From Alopecurus myosuroides (taxonomy: Eukaryota > Streptophyta > Magnoliopsida > Poales > Poaceae), in contig JAPCYS010000849.1 in assembly GCA_028641055.1 (NCBI GenBank), positions 558,001-622,000 on the forward strand: 64,000 nt of DNA, read 5' to 3'. Of this stretch, positions 1-13,452 are shown one piece after another (positions within the stretch are counted from its first letter, which is position 1; each line of letters opens with the position of its first letter). The notes beneath the pieces were generated by a model. It ran no database searches. It was not told where the DNA came from and saw nothing but the letters and a program-made list of their open reading frames with translations. The position numbers were made by a program, and so were the translations under genes.

Positions 1-3000
1 TCAGATTGGTAACAGAAGGACTAAACTGCAATTAATAGAGACTTTAGGGGGTATCAAAAATCGCCTTTACAATTACCTTTCCTCTTCCTCTGCCAGAAGG
101 AAGAGGAGAGTATCGTCGTGGCATCGTTGCCATTTCCACCTCTTGTTTGTTTGCCTCCTCATCACCGATAAGAAGCAGACAAGGTTGTGTCGTCTACATC
201 TCTCTCTATTCTCTATTGTACAGTCTCTCTCTCTCTCTACACTAAACCGAACCCAAACCCTAACCCTAACCCGTCGGCCGCCTCTTGTCGTCGTAGCCTC
301 CGTCCGCGCCGGGATGAATTGATTTCATCAAGAGGTGCGGCGTGACCTTCTCTTCCTCCTCGAGAAGAGGCAGAAGCGAGGAAGGCTGGGAGCCACGTAA
401 TCGCGTCGTTCCCTTCTCTCTCTGCCATCGGCCACCGTGGAAGCTCACCGGCAAATTCGACCTCACCTATGCTCACTGGCACGCCCACAAGCTCCACGGT
501 GAGCTTCTTCACCTCGTCGTGTTCCCCTTTTTCAAATTCATCGCCGAATGGTTATTGTCACCGTGCACCGCCGGCCAACGTCGCGCCGGTGATCGCCGGG
601 GTCACTCTGGTGACCATTTGGTCACACCGCGGCCACCCACAGTCTCTACAGAGCTCCTTTAGCTAGTTGAAGCAATCAAACGAACAAATTCGAATCAAAT
701 CAACCGATTGAATTCGAGCAGAGAAGATTTGCTCTGTTGTGATGTGTTCATGAAGTCATCTTGACGTCGTAATATTTTTTCTTTTATTTTATTTTTTGAA
801 TTATAATTTCAACTCATAGGGGGTCCCACCTATCAATTTAAAAATGGCAGAAAAAGGTATAACCTTATAAATTCAATATCTTTTGATTTAATTATCACAA
901 AAATACAAATAAAATATGTAGATGTTTAAAAAATAAAATATAAATGTTTATATAACTTTCAAAAATGTTTGATGAAGTTTAAATTTAAACATCATTTGAA
1001 TTTAAATTAATTCATTTAAATTGAGCAAAAATGAGGACTAATTCAATAAATCAAAAAAATACAAGTTATAAACCAAAATGCTTAGAAAGTCAAATGCAAT
1101 TCAATTGTTATGTTTTCCAAATCATTTGAACAATTTTTAATATGAGAAACATTTTGAATAGCCATTTAATACATTCAAAAATTGAGAAAATAATGAACTT
1201 ATTCAAATATTTTCATAAAATTTTAAATGATATATCAAATTAACGAGGAAAACAATTCCAACTCAGATATGTCAAAATAAAACATTTTTTTAACTTATGA
1301 ATTCTATTTTAAGAAGTATAATGGAAGTCTACAAGATTCCAATATAACTAGGACTAACCATCACCACCCTATTTTCTTTAATACTGAATCCTAATAAATT
1401 TGCACTTCCTCACCCTCATCACAAACATTATTGGATTACAGGATGGTTGAGTTAATTGTGTTATATACTCATTTCCAATTAGATTCTTTGTCCTAGTTCT
1501 ACACTTTTAATTGAATTAGAAACAAAATGTTCTTGTTATCTTTTAAAAGTTGTTTTCAATATGATATTGTTTTATTACCTAACCATGTGATACCTACTTA
1601 TAAGTTAAACATGATAACAATTGATTGTTAAATAAAAGTGAAACACTCATGAGACTAAAGAAGTAACAACATCATCACCACAAGTAATGAAACAACTCTA
1701 AGTCACCTAAAATATGTGTGATTAAGTTATCATATCAAATATTTTGTGATGCATCTCATTAGTATGCATGTATAATCTTGCCAGTGTTTTCTGTAGTCCT
1801 TACCGGGACTACTATGTTATCTTTCAGATCTCGGGATTTCCACGCAGCCCTTGAACCCCGAAGACATGTATTATTGTTATTATCTCTATCTCAGGCAAGT
1901 CATCACTTTCTCATATCCTTTGCATTATCTCCTAAAGAAATATTTGCAAAACCCTATCATTTTACCACCTTATTCTCAAAAGAATGTATAATCTTGTTTT
2001 TATAATAATATGACTATTTGAATGTCTACCCGAGTGGTAGTGTTCTGTTTGGTGGTCGGATGGAACCATGGTAAGATGAATAGGTCAAAGGAAGGGTCCA
2101 TCTGCATGGGAAAGTATTACCTAGGACTTAACCACAAATGCTGCCATAGCTCGGTGCGCCATAAATACTGCGTTAACCATGGGTCTTGTATGGGGCGAGT
2201 AAGCCAGCTCTGATCTTTTCCCATTCACATGTCAACGGACTACTAGAGACGTAAGTTGTAGGTCTTGCGGGACTACATGCACATGGGTGGGATCCCTTAC
2301 GTCCCTCAGACTCTTGGGTCTATACTGCCCGGGGCGCCTAGATCTCTATCGTGAGGGGTAGAATCAGGGGTTCAACCTGCATGGTAGAAATGGGTGGGCA
2401 TGTGTTGTGCGGATAAGCATGGTTTGCTTTGGATCAACAACCGAGCCCCACACTTGAGTGGGCGTGGACAGGAACTTATGCCTGGTTGTGCAACATGGTC
2501 TTGATCGCCTATGGGTAAAGTAACGCACCTCTGTAGAGTGTAAAAGGATGTGACATGTTACCACTGTTCCGGGAAGGAGCTGTGAACGCTACAGGAAAGA
2601 CAACTCCATGAAGTTCTAGCCCCCGTGATGATTTGGCGGGCATAGTTTTCAGTATAAAAAGCAACCTCTTGAAGAAAGATTTACAAAACCTTGCATTAGA
2701 TTATGACTCTTTCGGGTCTAAATCTATAGTTAGTGCATCAAACTACCCCCTTTATATAATGAACTTTTTGAGTACCTCTCGTCACTCATTCGTTCCTGTT
2801 TGACCCCCTGCTTAGAGTTGAAGCCCTTAAGGAAGTCTTCATCGGGAAGCCATCGCTATCTCATGAAGCTAGGAGGAGTATTATACTACTTAACCGATGA
2901 AGCGACATCATCAACAATGTTGGTGGAGGACAAGCTACCTAGTTGTAGGAGGAGACCATTCATGGACTTAGATTCTCACAAGCAATAGATTGGGGCTGAC

Positions 3001-3257
3001 ATCAGCCGTAGTGGATTAGGTTCTGAGCTAGAGTTACTCTCCAGCTTGGAGCTTCGAATTGCTTCTTCTGATTATTCGTTTGCATGAGATGTTCTTTGAT
3101 TCATCAAAGAGATTACCGAGATTTTGTAATGAAAGTTTGTATCTGATAGCTTTGCTTGGACCTGCTATGTTTCTGTTGTAGCACTCTGAGGGATGTAATA
3201 TTCACGGGTAAGTCCTTTTGTGAGTATAATGTTAACGACTTGTGCACTACACATGCA
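1..3257 (+). repeat. Element A 5' LTR (3' three-fifths of it)
   Basis: Direct repeat of the second copy at 7508-9101/18299-19898. In the first 80 bases I count 7-8 differences, so the copies are old. Order of parts: CT-rich leader, telo-box-like repeat, GC-rich block (about 270-620) with GTGAGC at 499, AT-rich block (about 760-1760), a module ending CTCTATCTCAGGCAAG near 1900, then mixed-composition sequence to the terminal CA. Short open frames here, on both strands, resemble no protein family. Confidence 0.8.
199..272 (+). promoter_or_regulatory. CT-rich tract followed by telo-box-like repeat in LTR A
   Basis: A (CT)n-rich run (199-239) is followed by AAACCCTAACCCTAACCC at 255-272. Pyrimidine-rich leaders followed by AAACCCTAA telo-boxes are known near transcription starts of plant housekeeping genes. 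Here the pair may mark the LTR transcription start; this is inference. Confidence 0.4.
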
Positions 3258-5259
3258 AGCGACCTTAGGTTTATAACCTTTTAGGATATCTGTAGGTTGG
3301 TAAAGACTATAGGAAGCTATCTTGTCTAAACCACATTTCCTATAACTATGATGGTCAACCACTTGAGAATGATGTGATCATACTTGTATAGAATGTTCTT
3401 ACTCAACTTGAGTAAATCTACTTATCTATTTTCTTTATACCTATGATAAGTTAGAAGTTTAGCATGTAGCAGTTATTGGGACAAAGAGTTCTCACATAGT
3501 CCGAGATGATTAGATCACAGTGATGATTACCCCATTCTATGAATGTATAGGATAGAGTGGAACATGGTATGGAGTAAGTATAGGAAGCATAAAAGGGATG
3601 CTTGACAACTTGAGCATTAAACCATGTAACTATGGGGTATATACCATATCCTTAGTTATCAATCCTAGAGGTGGATCATAGTGTAATATAGAGTTAGAAG
3701 AAGGCATAAGCATTGATGGAAGCTACATTACTACTCCTAAGGTGTTATCAACAACAAGAAGGATCAACATATGCCATGAGAATCTTATCATAATCAAGAA
3801 ACATTACTTCAATTGACATGGTACTTAGTTCTATACGGAACCAAGTTAGACAACAACTACTATAGGATAATTTTGTCTTAGTTTATTACATTGCAATAAG
3901 GCATGCAATTGGAGTAATTCTTGAGGCAAAGATTGGTTGTGTGAATAGTATTACAATGTACTATATACCTACGTGTAGTGTATAGCATTTAAGAGCCTTA
4001 GTACTTGAGATGTTTTACTCATAGTACTACCATTTTACGGGCTTTTGATGCATGAGTGACATATAACTGCATTTGGGATTTATTGGAGCTTATTTGGATT
4101 TTTGATTGACTAGATATGTACATGAAGATGGAACTCGATGTGCAAATGCATGTGCAATGCTTAGTTATTTCTTGATGTTACTGGTCTAGATGGTATAGGA
4201 TTAGTATGAGAGTGGTATGAGTTATCAGCAGATTGAAGCATCCACAAAAGCTCCAGAAGACTAGAAGTGAAGAAGGCAGTAGTCAATGAAGTCACTGATG
4301 GGAATGGATCACATTCCACATCTTGCTTGGAGTTGGAAATATACTTCATCAACACATGGAGATCTACCAAAAGTGATGCAAAGAAAATCACATGAGTAGT
4401 TATATCCTAGAAAGAAATATGTAGAAGTTCGATAAATCGACTTATAGAGTATTTCCGTAGAAGTCAAGATCCAAAGATGTAGAAGGACCACACGAAGCCA
4501 CCAGTGGAATAGATCACAGCAACTTGTAGGGAAGAGTTAAAACTTGTGAGAACCCGAAGATATCTTTGCCAATTAGATGAGCCTAGGAAAAGTTAAGGTA
4601 AACTTAGGTGTTTAAGAGTGTCCTTAAGCTGAAAGTAATGGAGTGTGAAGCCTTAAGGTAGCTAGATTCTCCAGTTACAAATGGATGTATGAGGAGTTGA
4701 CCATCTATTCCATAGGAATATGGGAGTTTTAGACAAGGAAGTTTGTCTAGGTAGATGGGTTGATAGACCATTCCAAGGAGATAATCATGTGTGTGTCACA
4801 CATAAGTCCTAAAGAGAAGTAGATAGTGAAGTCTTTCTCTTGAGACCATTAGGTTGAACCAAATGGAACTCTAACCATAAATGATATCTAGCATATTAGA
4901 AGAATCTTATTGGTTACTCATCATATGGTGGATGTACCAAATGTTCTTCGGAAAGTTGAGAGGTAGGAAACCATACCTATTCATCGGAGAACGAAACTTG
5001 GTATCCACTATATGGTGGAAATACCATGTGCTCTTCGTGAGAACCTTAGGACCAAAATGGGTTGGCATAGCAACAGACAGAATATTATATCATAGTGCAA
5101 GACAATGGAAGATAAGCAACCAAGACAAGAGGCTACACAGATCAAGGTCAACACAAGAAAATAGTTTGTGAGGAATCAAAGGACTGCAGAAGTTCTCTAC
5201 CTAACTTTACGTGAGAGAGGTTGAACTTCGGGATGAAGTTCTTATTAAGGGGGAGATAC
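3258..5259 (+). other. Interior of element A, no protein coding seen
   Basis: About 2.0 kb between the LTRs. No frame longer than about 100 codons resembles gag or pol. No clear tRNA primer site follows the LTR end at 3257; the usual TGGTATCAGAGC is absent. Only the polypurine tract at the right edge is recognisable. Confidence 0.6.
5247..5256 (+). promoter_or_regulatory. Polypurine tract of element A
   Basis: AAGGGGGAGA lies 3 bases before the 3' LTR start. The preceding CTTCGGGATGAAGTTCTTAT resembles the common end of Gypsy interiors ('cgggacgagattctt'), which element C also has at 36972-36995. Confidence 0.7.
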
Positions 5260-8200
5260 TATAACATCCCAGTGTTTGGGAGGTTATAAGGATCAAAATA
5301 TAATATGTGCATTTGCAAAGCATGCATCTAAAAATACGGGAATTTTGGCGTGTAAGTTTAAACGAAGCAAAGTGACCAATGTTTCCCTTGACATGATGAA
5401 ATAGGTTTAGATCATCTGTTCGAGAGTACATTTGGAGTGATCTTTTAAGAAGTATCAAAACCTAATCATTTGATAAGAAAAACCAGAATTGGTGATGACC
5501 AACACTAACTCTCAACAAGCCTAACCTCAAGTCTATAAGTGACTTGGGAGAATTCAACTAGGAGCATAGAGTCCAAAGAGGGGTGAAAATAAAATCTACA
5601 TACTTGATGATCTTGCTTCCACCAGATAGTAATGCGTGATGGAATAATCTCATCAACAAATATTTTATGTTCTCTAAAACATGAACTACTTAAGTTACCA
5701 ATCAATTTACATAAAATCTTTATAAATCATCTCATAACTATTAAGTAAACCTTTACAAGTAAATAATCAAGGTTCAATAGAACACAATTGATACAAACAT
5801 GCATGAACTCAAACCACACAAGTGGGAAATGTCTTAATTCTTATTAATAACATATTTATGGAATATGTACATATATCATCCACATATGAGCATATGAGAA
5901 CCTAAAACTCTAAGTGGTATATATTTGACCAACGTATTATCTTAAGTCATCATTCCATAAGCACTCCACACTTCTATTAAAATCCAACATTCAACAACCA
6001 AAGTATCTCTAGATACGACTAATGAATAACAACAAGTTATAACCTCTATTAGAGGAATTGAATTGATAGCTAAGTAAAACCAATCATATATGAAATAAGA
6101 TCACATATTATGGGAAATAAAATAAGAAGTATATCGAAGAAGAATAAAAGCTTAACTAACTCTTCATCAAGATCTTTCTACTTTGTTTAGACTATCTTAT
6201 TTTCTTGTTTCCCACTCTTCTCGAAGACATTCTGCAAGAGAAGAAACCCACTAGAAAGGAGGAACTACCACAGGAAGTTTCTTTAGAGTGTTCCAGAAGT
6301 TCTATTCCAATCTATCATAAGAGTATTTGGAACTCTTATATTTTAATCTGATCTTACTCTTGAAATAGTGTGATATTTCAATGTTCGTGTGATATAGAAG
6401 TAGTTTGGTAACAAGCTTGTGCACCTTGTTAACAGATCACCTTTGTATACTCAAACACTTGAGTGCCACACACAAACAAACAGAAGATCACATAACCTAG
6501 TACATCTCAACCATTTGTATATGAAAGGTAATTTGTGGGCAAGCCTAGCTAACTTGTCAACAAATTCTTCTTATATGCATAGGGAAAATTGATGTCATAA
6601 AATATACCTACATTCTTTTATAATCATCTAAGAGTAATCTTTGCTTGGAGTAATTGGTTGTCTTCACCACAAGGGTGAGACAGTTGAAGATGAAATCCAA
6701 CAGATGATCTTACTTGCAAGTGACAAAGGCAGTACCTGAAGACTAGTGGAAACTAGAGACAAGGATATTGCAGGCAATAGAAGACCACAAGAAGCAACAC
6801 TGCCTCAGTAAGGGAGCATAAGAAATTATCCAGTAAATTATTAGGTAGTATTAGAGAACTTGGAACCTCTGTGCTTTGTCAAGTTCATCAGAGATGAAGA
6901 ACACATAATAATCTCTTTAATGGAAATAATTATCAAATCCTTCTCATACATAAGACAAATGATAGGGCCAAAATTTCATTTATACATAACCATGCAAATG
7001 ATTACATGTACTAAAAACAACATTGGATAAAAGCTATATTTGGAACCTGGGTGGAAAACAAACAAATAAGATTCCAAAGCCACATAAAATAAAGCAAATC
7101 CATTCATTAACCAAAGTCATTTTCTATGACTTGGAATAAAATTCCCTATTTGGTGATTTTAATCACAAAGCATAAAAACATGCTACTAAGTAGTTTGACA
7201 AATTATTTCCTACAATACTTGTATCTAAAATTTGTTCAACGAAAAACTCACCATTATTGCTATAACCTGATTGTCATGTTATATTCATGTTATAACATGT
7301 ATGAAAGAATTTTAAAAATCCATTTGAAGTTTAAATGAAGAGAAAATAACAAAATCACTTAAATTGAACACCCCAAGTGAAAATTCAAATCTTATCCAAT
7401 TTCACAAAAACAAAACATGGTGAGGTTGGATTTTTTATATGTATTCTAAAGATGATTTTTAATAAAAAAATTATCACAAAAGATCCAGAAAACAATGTAT
7501 TTCTCTCCAGTTTGGTAATAGAAGGACTAAACTGTAATTAATAGAAACTTTAGGGGGTATCAAAAATTACCTTTACAATTACCTTTCTTGTTTCTCGTAG
7601 AGGAGAGTATCGTCATGGCAACGTTGTCGTTGCCACCTCGTGTGTGTTTGCCTCCTCGTCGTCAATAAGAAGAAGACGAGGCCGTGCCGTCTGCATCTCT
7701 CTCTCTCTCTCTCTCTATTCTCTCTCGTGCACACTCTCTCTCTGCACTGAATCGAACTCAAACCCTAACCCTAACATGTCGTCCGCCGCTCGTCGTTGTT
7801 GACTCTGTCCGCGCCGGGATGAATTGATTCCATAAAGAGGCGTGGCGTGACCTCCTCTTCCTCCTCGAGAAGACGAATAAGATGGGAAGGCTGGGAGCCA
7901 CGGAACTGCGGCATTCCCTTCTCTCTCTGTCGTCGGCCCGTGGAAGCTCACCGGCAAATTCGACCTCGCCTCTGCTCACCGGCACGCCCACGAGCTCCAT
8001 GGTGAGCTTCTTCACCTCGTCGTGTTTGCCTTTTTGAAATACATCGCCGAATGGTTACTGTCACCGTGCACCGCCGCTCGACGTCCTCCCGGTTGTCGTC
8101 GGGTCACTCCGGTGACCATTTGGTCACACCGCGGCCACCCACAGTCTCAACAAGAGCTCGTTTAGCTAGTTGAAGCAATCAAACGAACAAATTCGAATCA

Positions 8201-9101
8201 AATCAATCAATTGAATTCGAAGGAGAAGATATGCTCTATTCTGATACGTTCATGACGTCATAATATTTTTTCTTTTATTTTATTTTATTTTTTGAATTAA
8301 AATTTGAACTCACGGGTGGGTCCCACCTATCAATATAAAAATGGCAGAAAAGGATATAACCTTATAAATTCAATATCCTTTGATTTAACTATCAAAAAAT
8401 ACAAATAAAATATGTAAATGTTTAGAAAAATAAAATCTAAATGTTTATAAACTTTCAAAAAGCGTTTGATGAAGTTTAAATTTAAACATTATTTGAATTT
8501 AAATTAATTCATTTAAATTGAGAAAAATGAGAAATAATTCAATAAATCAGAAAAATACAAGTTATATACCAAAATGCTTAGAAAGTCAAATGTAATTCCA
8601 TTGTGATGTTTTCCAAATCATTTGAACAATTTTTAATGTGAGAAATATATTTAATAGCCATTTAATACATTTAAATTTGAGAAAATAATAAAAGTATTCA
8701 AATATTTTCAGAAAATTTTAAATGATATACCAAATTAACTAGAAAAACATTTCCAACTCAAATATGTCAAAAATAAAATATATTTTAACTTATGAATTCT
8801 ATTTTAAGAAGTATAATGAAAGTCTACAAGATTCCAATATAACTAGGACGAACCATCACCACCCTAATTTCTTTAATATTGAATCCTAATAATTTTGCAC
8901 TTCCTCACCCCTCACAACATTATTAGATTACAAGATGGTTGAGTTGATTGTTTTATACACTCATTTCCAGTTAGATTCTTTGTCCTAGTTCTAAGGTTTT
9001 CATTATATTAAAAAGAAAATGTGCTTGTTATATTTTAAAAGTTGTTTTCAATGTGATACTGTTTTATTACCTAACCATGCGATACTTACTTATAAGTTAA
9101 A
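5260..9101 (+). repeat. Element A 3' LTR, left part (up to B1 insertion)
   Basis: Starts TATAACATCCCAG after the polypurine tract. The first 2.25 kb (5260-7507) corresponds to the part of the 5' LTR lying left of the window and is AT-rich without coding. From 7508 it matches window bases 1 onward. The GC-rich leader block is at about 7780-8150, with GTGAGC at 8002. It ends in the TSD TTAAA (9097-9101) of B1. Confidence 0.75.
7695..7775 (+). promoter_or_regulatory. CT-rich tract and telo-box-like repeat, second copy in LTR A
   Basis: (CT)n run followed by AAACCCTAACCCTAAC at 7760-7775; equivalent of 199-272 in the other LTR. Confidence 0.4.
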
Positions 9102-12100
9102 TGTAACACCTGGGGTGTTTTCCCTAAGTTAGAAAGTTGGTTGTTTTTCTTTTTGCTTTGCATCACATGCATCATATGCATTGCACCTTGTTTTCAAAAC
9201 AACTCAAAAGTTCAAACCAATTTAAACTTTCAAACATGTCCAAAGTTTCCACTTTAAAAGTTGCAAACTAAACAACTCAAAATGTTTCCAATAGTTTTGA
9301 ATTTGAATCAAATAAAAATGCTTGATAATAAAACCCCTTTTATTAACACCCTAATGGTAAATTCAAATAACAAATTCAAATCAAATCATTCATACTTGGC
9401 ATGTTCCAAATGTGGTTTAAAATTAAAATCTTGCAAACATTTAAATTTAATAAGTTTTCATAATGGGTTGAGCTTATTGAATAAAAATTGGTTAAAAAAA
9501 TCAAATCCCTATGACACCCTATTTGAAATTCAAATAGCAAATTAAAATCAAATTGACTTTTCAAGTTTTTGAAATTAATGTTAACATGCTATGACCTTGC
9601 TGTTTTGTAAGTCAATGAAAAATTATTGCATAAAATAAAACCCCTAAAACATATTCCTTTTCTCTCTCTTTTCTTTCCCACAACAAAAAAAAGAGAAAGG
9701 AAGAAAAGAAATAAAACAGCTGCTGTGGGGAGGCAGGCCAACCCGAATGGGCCAGCCCACCTAGCCCAGCACCCCAGGCCCGAACCCTTCTAGCCCATCT
9801 CCACTTCAGCCCACATCCCTCCTTCTTCTTCTTGTACGGCACTTCAACGAGGAGGTCCACGTTGCCTCTGCCTCGATGGGACGGCCATCAGCGTGCCCTC
9901 CTCCTCCTTAAAACGACGCCACACCCCTCCCCGCGTGCCCTAGCTCCCCTCTCTCCATCTCCCTCCTCAGCCGCCGCCGCTCCCTCTATTTTTTTCCCTT
10001 CCCTACACCTCTCTTTCCTGCGAATCCGAGGGAGGAGCCGGTCGGGTTCAGAAATCGCGGGCACGCTATGGAGCACGGCGGGCTAGGCTGAGCGCCCCGT
10101 CGTGTAGCTCTCTACTCCCTCTACACCGTCGACACCTGCGTCAGGCACGGGAACGAACGGAGTGACCACGACGACGAGCTCTTCTTCTCGGCCGCCACCA
10201 AACCTCGACGTCGCGCCGTCGCCTCCCTCGCAGCCACGCGCAGCCAACGCCTCCGCAAGTACCGCTGTGAGCCCCTCGTTCCATCCCCGCCACTTTCGTT
10301 TCTTTTCGCGCGTCAAAGCTACTGTGAACTCCGGCGATCACCGTCGTACGCTGCATGCCATGAACGCGTTATAGATACCAAAGGCGTGGCCTTTGCCTTG
10401 CTTCCGCACGCGCACGTCGCACATCGCACGCACACCTACACGTTTGACACGCACGCACGGCGCCGCCAGTTCGTGGTCGCCGCCGTTGCTGTCCCGCCGC
10501 GCGCCGGCGTTTCCCTGTAGCGCCTTGGCAAGGTTCAGTTTCGTCAGGTTCAGCTAACTGACGGAAACACACCTCAAAAGACCACGAACCCCCTGTCCAT
10601 CATGAAAGCGAATCTGGTCCAGTGGTTCTGATCCAACGGTGGAGCCGTGAGGGCGCGGGTTCGATTCCCCCCTCACGCGTTTCTTTTTCAGTATTTCTCC
10701 GCGGGTGACGGACCCGCCTGTCAGCCACCCTCGAGCACGGTCAGCACCGCACGCCTGCCACGGGTGCGCCACGCTGGCAGTGGCCCGCACGTCAGCCACT
10801 GTGGGTAAACAACCCCACGGTGCATAAAAATCCCTGACATTTAAATAAAATTGCTGAAAATAATAAAACCTTGTAAAATGCATAACTTCCAAATGGTAAA
10901 TCCAAATGCAACAATTTTAATATGTTTTCTACTCCAATTTTCATGCTCTACATGTCTAACACATTTGTTGCACATTTTGAACAAATAAAATTCAATATAA
11001 TTTTGGCACTTTAATTAATTCATTCAATTTTGTGAAAATCATAACTAATTCATTTTAATTCTAATTTCAACAAATAAAATATGTTTTCCACTCAAAATGA
11101 AACCACCTTTCTGAATATCAACTTTGTTTTGCAATTTGGACAATTAAAATTAATGTCATTTAAAAATGCCTTAATTAATTAATTAAAAGTCCTAATTAAT
11201 AACTTTCACATGCTTGCTCCAAATTGAAAACCCAAAACATGAAATCCATCCAAAATGAAATGCTACACTTGAATATCAACTTTGTTTTCTGGTTTGCAAC
11301 ATTTAACTTGGATATTTGCTTCACCTCTTGTTGAATGCATTTAAATTGGTAATATGCTTAACTAAATCATTTAAAATTGTTTCTCAACCAATAAAGTATG
11401 TTTTCCAATCACATTCATGTCATTAACATGTTCATGTCATTCATATTCCTGTTTGCATCTTGCCTTGTGCATTTTAGCATTTGTTATGCATGATCACCTA
11501 CATGGCAACATATGGAATGTAAGGGGCATTTTAATTCAACTGTTGCCCCATTCCATTTAAATTGCCTAGCTCACCTCTTTTCTTATTGGCCATGCTAAAC
11601 AACATTTAAATTGTTGTGTGGATAAACAACTTGAACCAATTCCTATTTCTCTGGACTCCGGTTCCGATTAAATTGCTTAAGTTGTTTCCCCTGTTGCATC
11701 TTGCCATGCCATGCATATAAAATAGGATCATGCTGGATCTTTTGCCGTAGAAGTAATTGTTGCATCCGGTGTTTGTTCGAGGTTCGTTGCTTCTTCGCGG
11801 ATAGGACGTTGAGATGGTGTGAGCAACGACAAGTTCGGCGGATGTACCTCTACTTGCTGGAACTCAGGCAAGTATACTCACTTGCTACCTATGGCTGTCT
11901 TTCATCACTTGTTACCGATTCTTTCCATTATTCTTATGCTAGCCTTATGATTCGATGCTTGTGTCTCGATCCTATCATATGTTTACCTTGCAGCCATGAT
12001 ATAGCCTTCCTTCCACTTCCTATTAACTGTTGTTTGTTTACCATGTTGGCCTTGTGTCGTAGTTGCATGCTTAGTGTTGTTTGCGCTCAAGTCTCGTTGT

Positions 12101-13452
12101 CTGTCTTATCACCTGTTTAGTTTGATAGTTGGGTTTCAATTCAATCAACAACATGTTAATGTTTTGGGTAATAATAATTTGATGATAAGGCACCGGCAGG
12201 AGGCCCGGCGTGGTTTTGAGGCATGCTAGTGTCGACCCTAATTAGGTAAAGGGTCTTGTCCATTGATCCATGATGAGCGCACTAACCGCATGTGGGAAGC
12301 GAGCATGGGCGCCCCCGCAATTCTGATTCTATTCGCATCTCGTCCAAATCGCCTCATTTAGTTCGGGTTTTCCATTTGCCGCATGCATATGCAGGTGCGA
12401 ACCCTTGGCGCCAGGGTGGAACTTTTGTAGTCGGCATTTAGGGAGACACGTTCTTAGAGTGTTATGAGGGTCCCCTTTTCTTCGTGGGGATTGATTAGCC
12501 GTGCGCTCAATTGCACGGGGTTCTTTGGGCTTGATGCGAAGAAGAGTTGGGTTGTATTGAGTACCTCGCTTGGTGGGTTGTTCCCCGTCTGGCGGGTTAT
12601 TCTTACGTGTACGGCTAAATTGGTGCATCCCTGCAGGGTTAAATCTTCTCGAGAAGCCGTGTTGTCCGCGGTTATGGATGACTTGGTGAAAGTGCTGGCT
12701 AACAAGTACTCAGAAAACTTACACTTAACGATGATAACTTGACTAGTAATACAGATTACCTCCACCATAAAAATGAATGTCACCTTAATCAACAGTGTGA
12801 GTTTCCTTGGGTTGCTTCCTTAGTAGGGGGTAACATTGGATGGGTATTGTTTGGTGAGTAGTGGTAGTTGGTTCTGATACGCTCTCTTATCCCTTTCTAT
12901 TAGCCAGAAGTTGTAGCGCATCTCTTTAGTTGTTAGTGCTGCCCGCTGCCGCTTCTTTGCAATAATCCCTTCCTTCCGTTGTACCCAAAGTATTTGTATC
13001 TTGTGATGATTGGTTACGCTGATATCTTGTGAGTATGGGTTATCCACTTGCCAGTACTTAACCGTACTGACCCACGAATCCCTTTCGTGGCTGCATATTC
13101 CATATTGCAGTCAACAGGTTTGAAGTCTGACGACGTTAGCTTTGGAATCCCTCCGGCTTGGCCTGGGCAGGGATTGGACGCCATCGGTTATCTTCAGGAC
13201 TCTTAGTCCAATTTGTATCTTGTCCGTAGTCGGACACTATGTTGTTTCTTTCGCTGTTATTTGGATCTTTGTATTATATCAGTTGTATCCTTGACTCGTT
13301 TGAGTCGTCTTGTATATACCTCCTCTGTTGTTGTTGTGGATTATTCGTGAACTGTTGTAATGTTATCACAAGTGGCAACCTGGAATCGGTTATTATGTGG
13401 ATTTTGGCGGAAATGCTGAAATCTGCATAGTGCCCGATCCCAGGGCGTCACA
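9102..13452 (+). repeat. Element B1 5' LTR
   Basis: Order of parts: AT-rich start; GC-rich leader (about 9720-10560) with GTGAGC at 10267; a tRNA-like module at 10608-10679; AT-rich block (about 10830-11700); CTCAGGCAAG at about 11872; a conserved CCTGCAGGGTTAAATCTT block at about 12630; terminal GCGTCACA. No coding sequence is supported. Confidence 0.9.
10608..10679 (+). other. tRNA-like module with Pol III A/B-box matches in LTR B1 (5' copy)
   Basis: TGGTCCAGTGG at 10615-10625 resembles the A box (TRGCNNAGYGG), and GGTTCGATTCC at 10658-10668 matches the B box (GGTTCGANTCC). Their spacing is in the normal tRNA range. The acceptor arms do not pair; instead CGTGAGGG (10646-10653) pairs with CCCTCACG (10670-10677). 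It is tRNA-derived in appearance rather than a working tRNA gene. Confidence 0.5.

Noticed and set aside
255..272. Interstitial telomere repeat
   Set aside because: Only two to three CCCTAA units, in an LTR leader, at the same place in both copies; better read as a telo-box-like motif.
237..512. Minus-strand frame of about 90 codons in the LTR of A, seen again at 7758-8015
   Set aside because: Both copies are LTR leader sequence. The frames shift relative to each other after about 40 codons and resemble no protein; GC-rich composition alone keeps stops rare.
10608..10679. Functional tRNA gene
   Set aside because: A and B boxes are present, but the acceptor and anticodon arms do not fold as a tRNA; reported as tRNA-like only.
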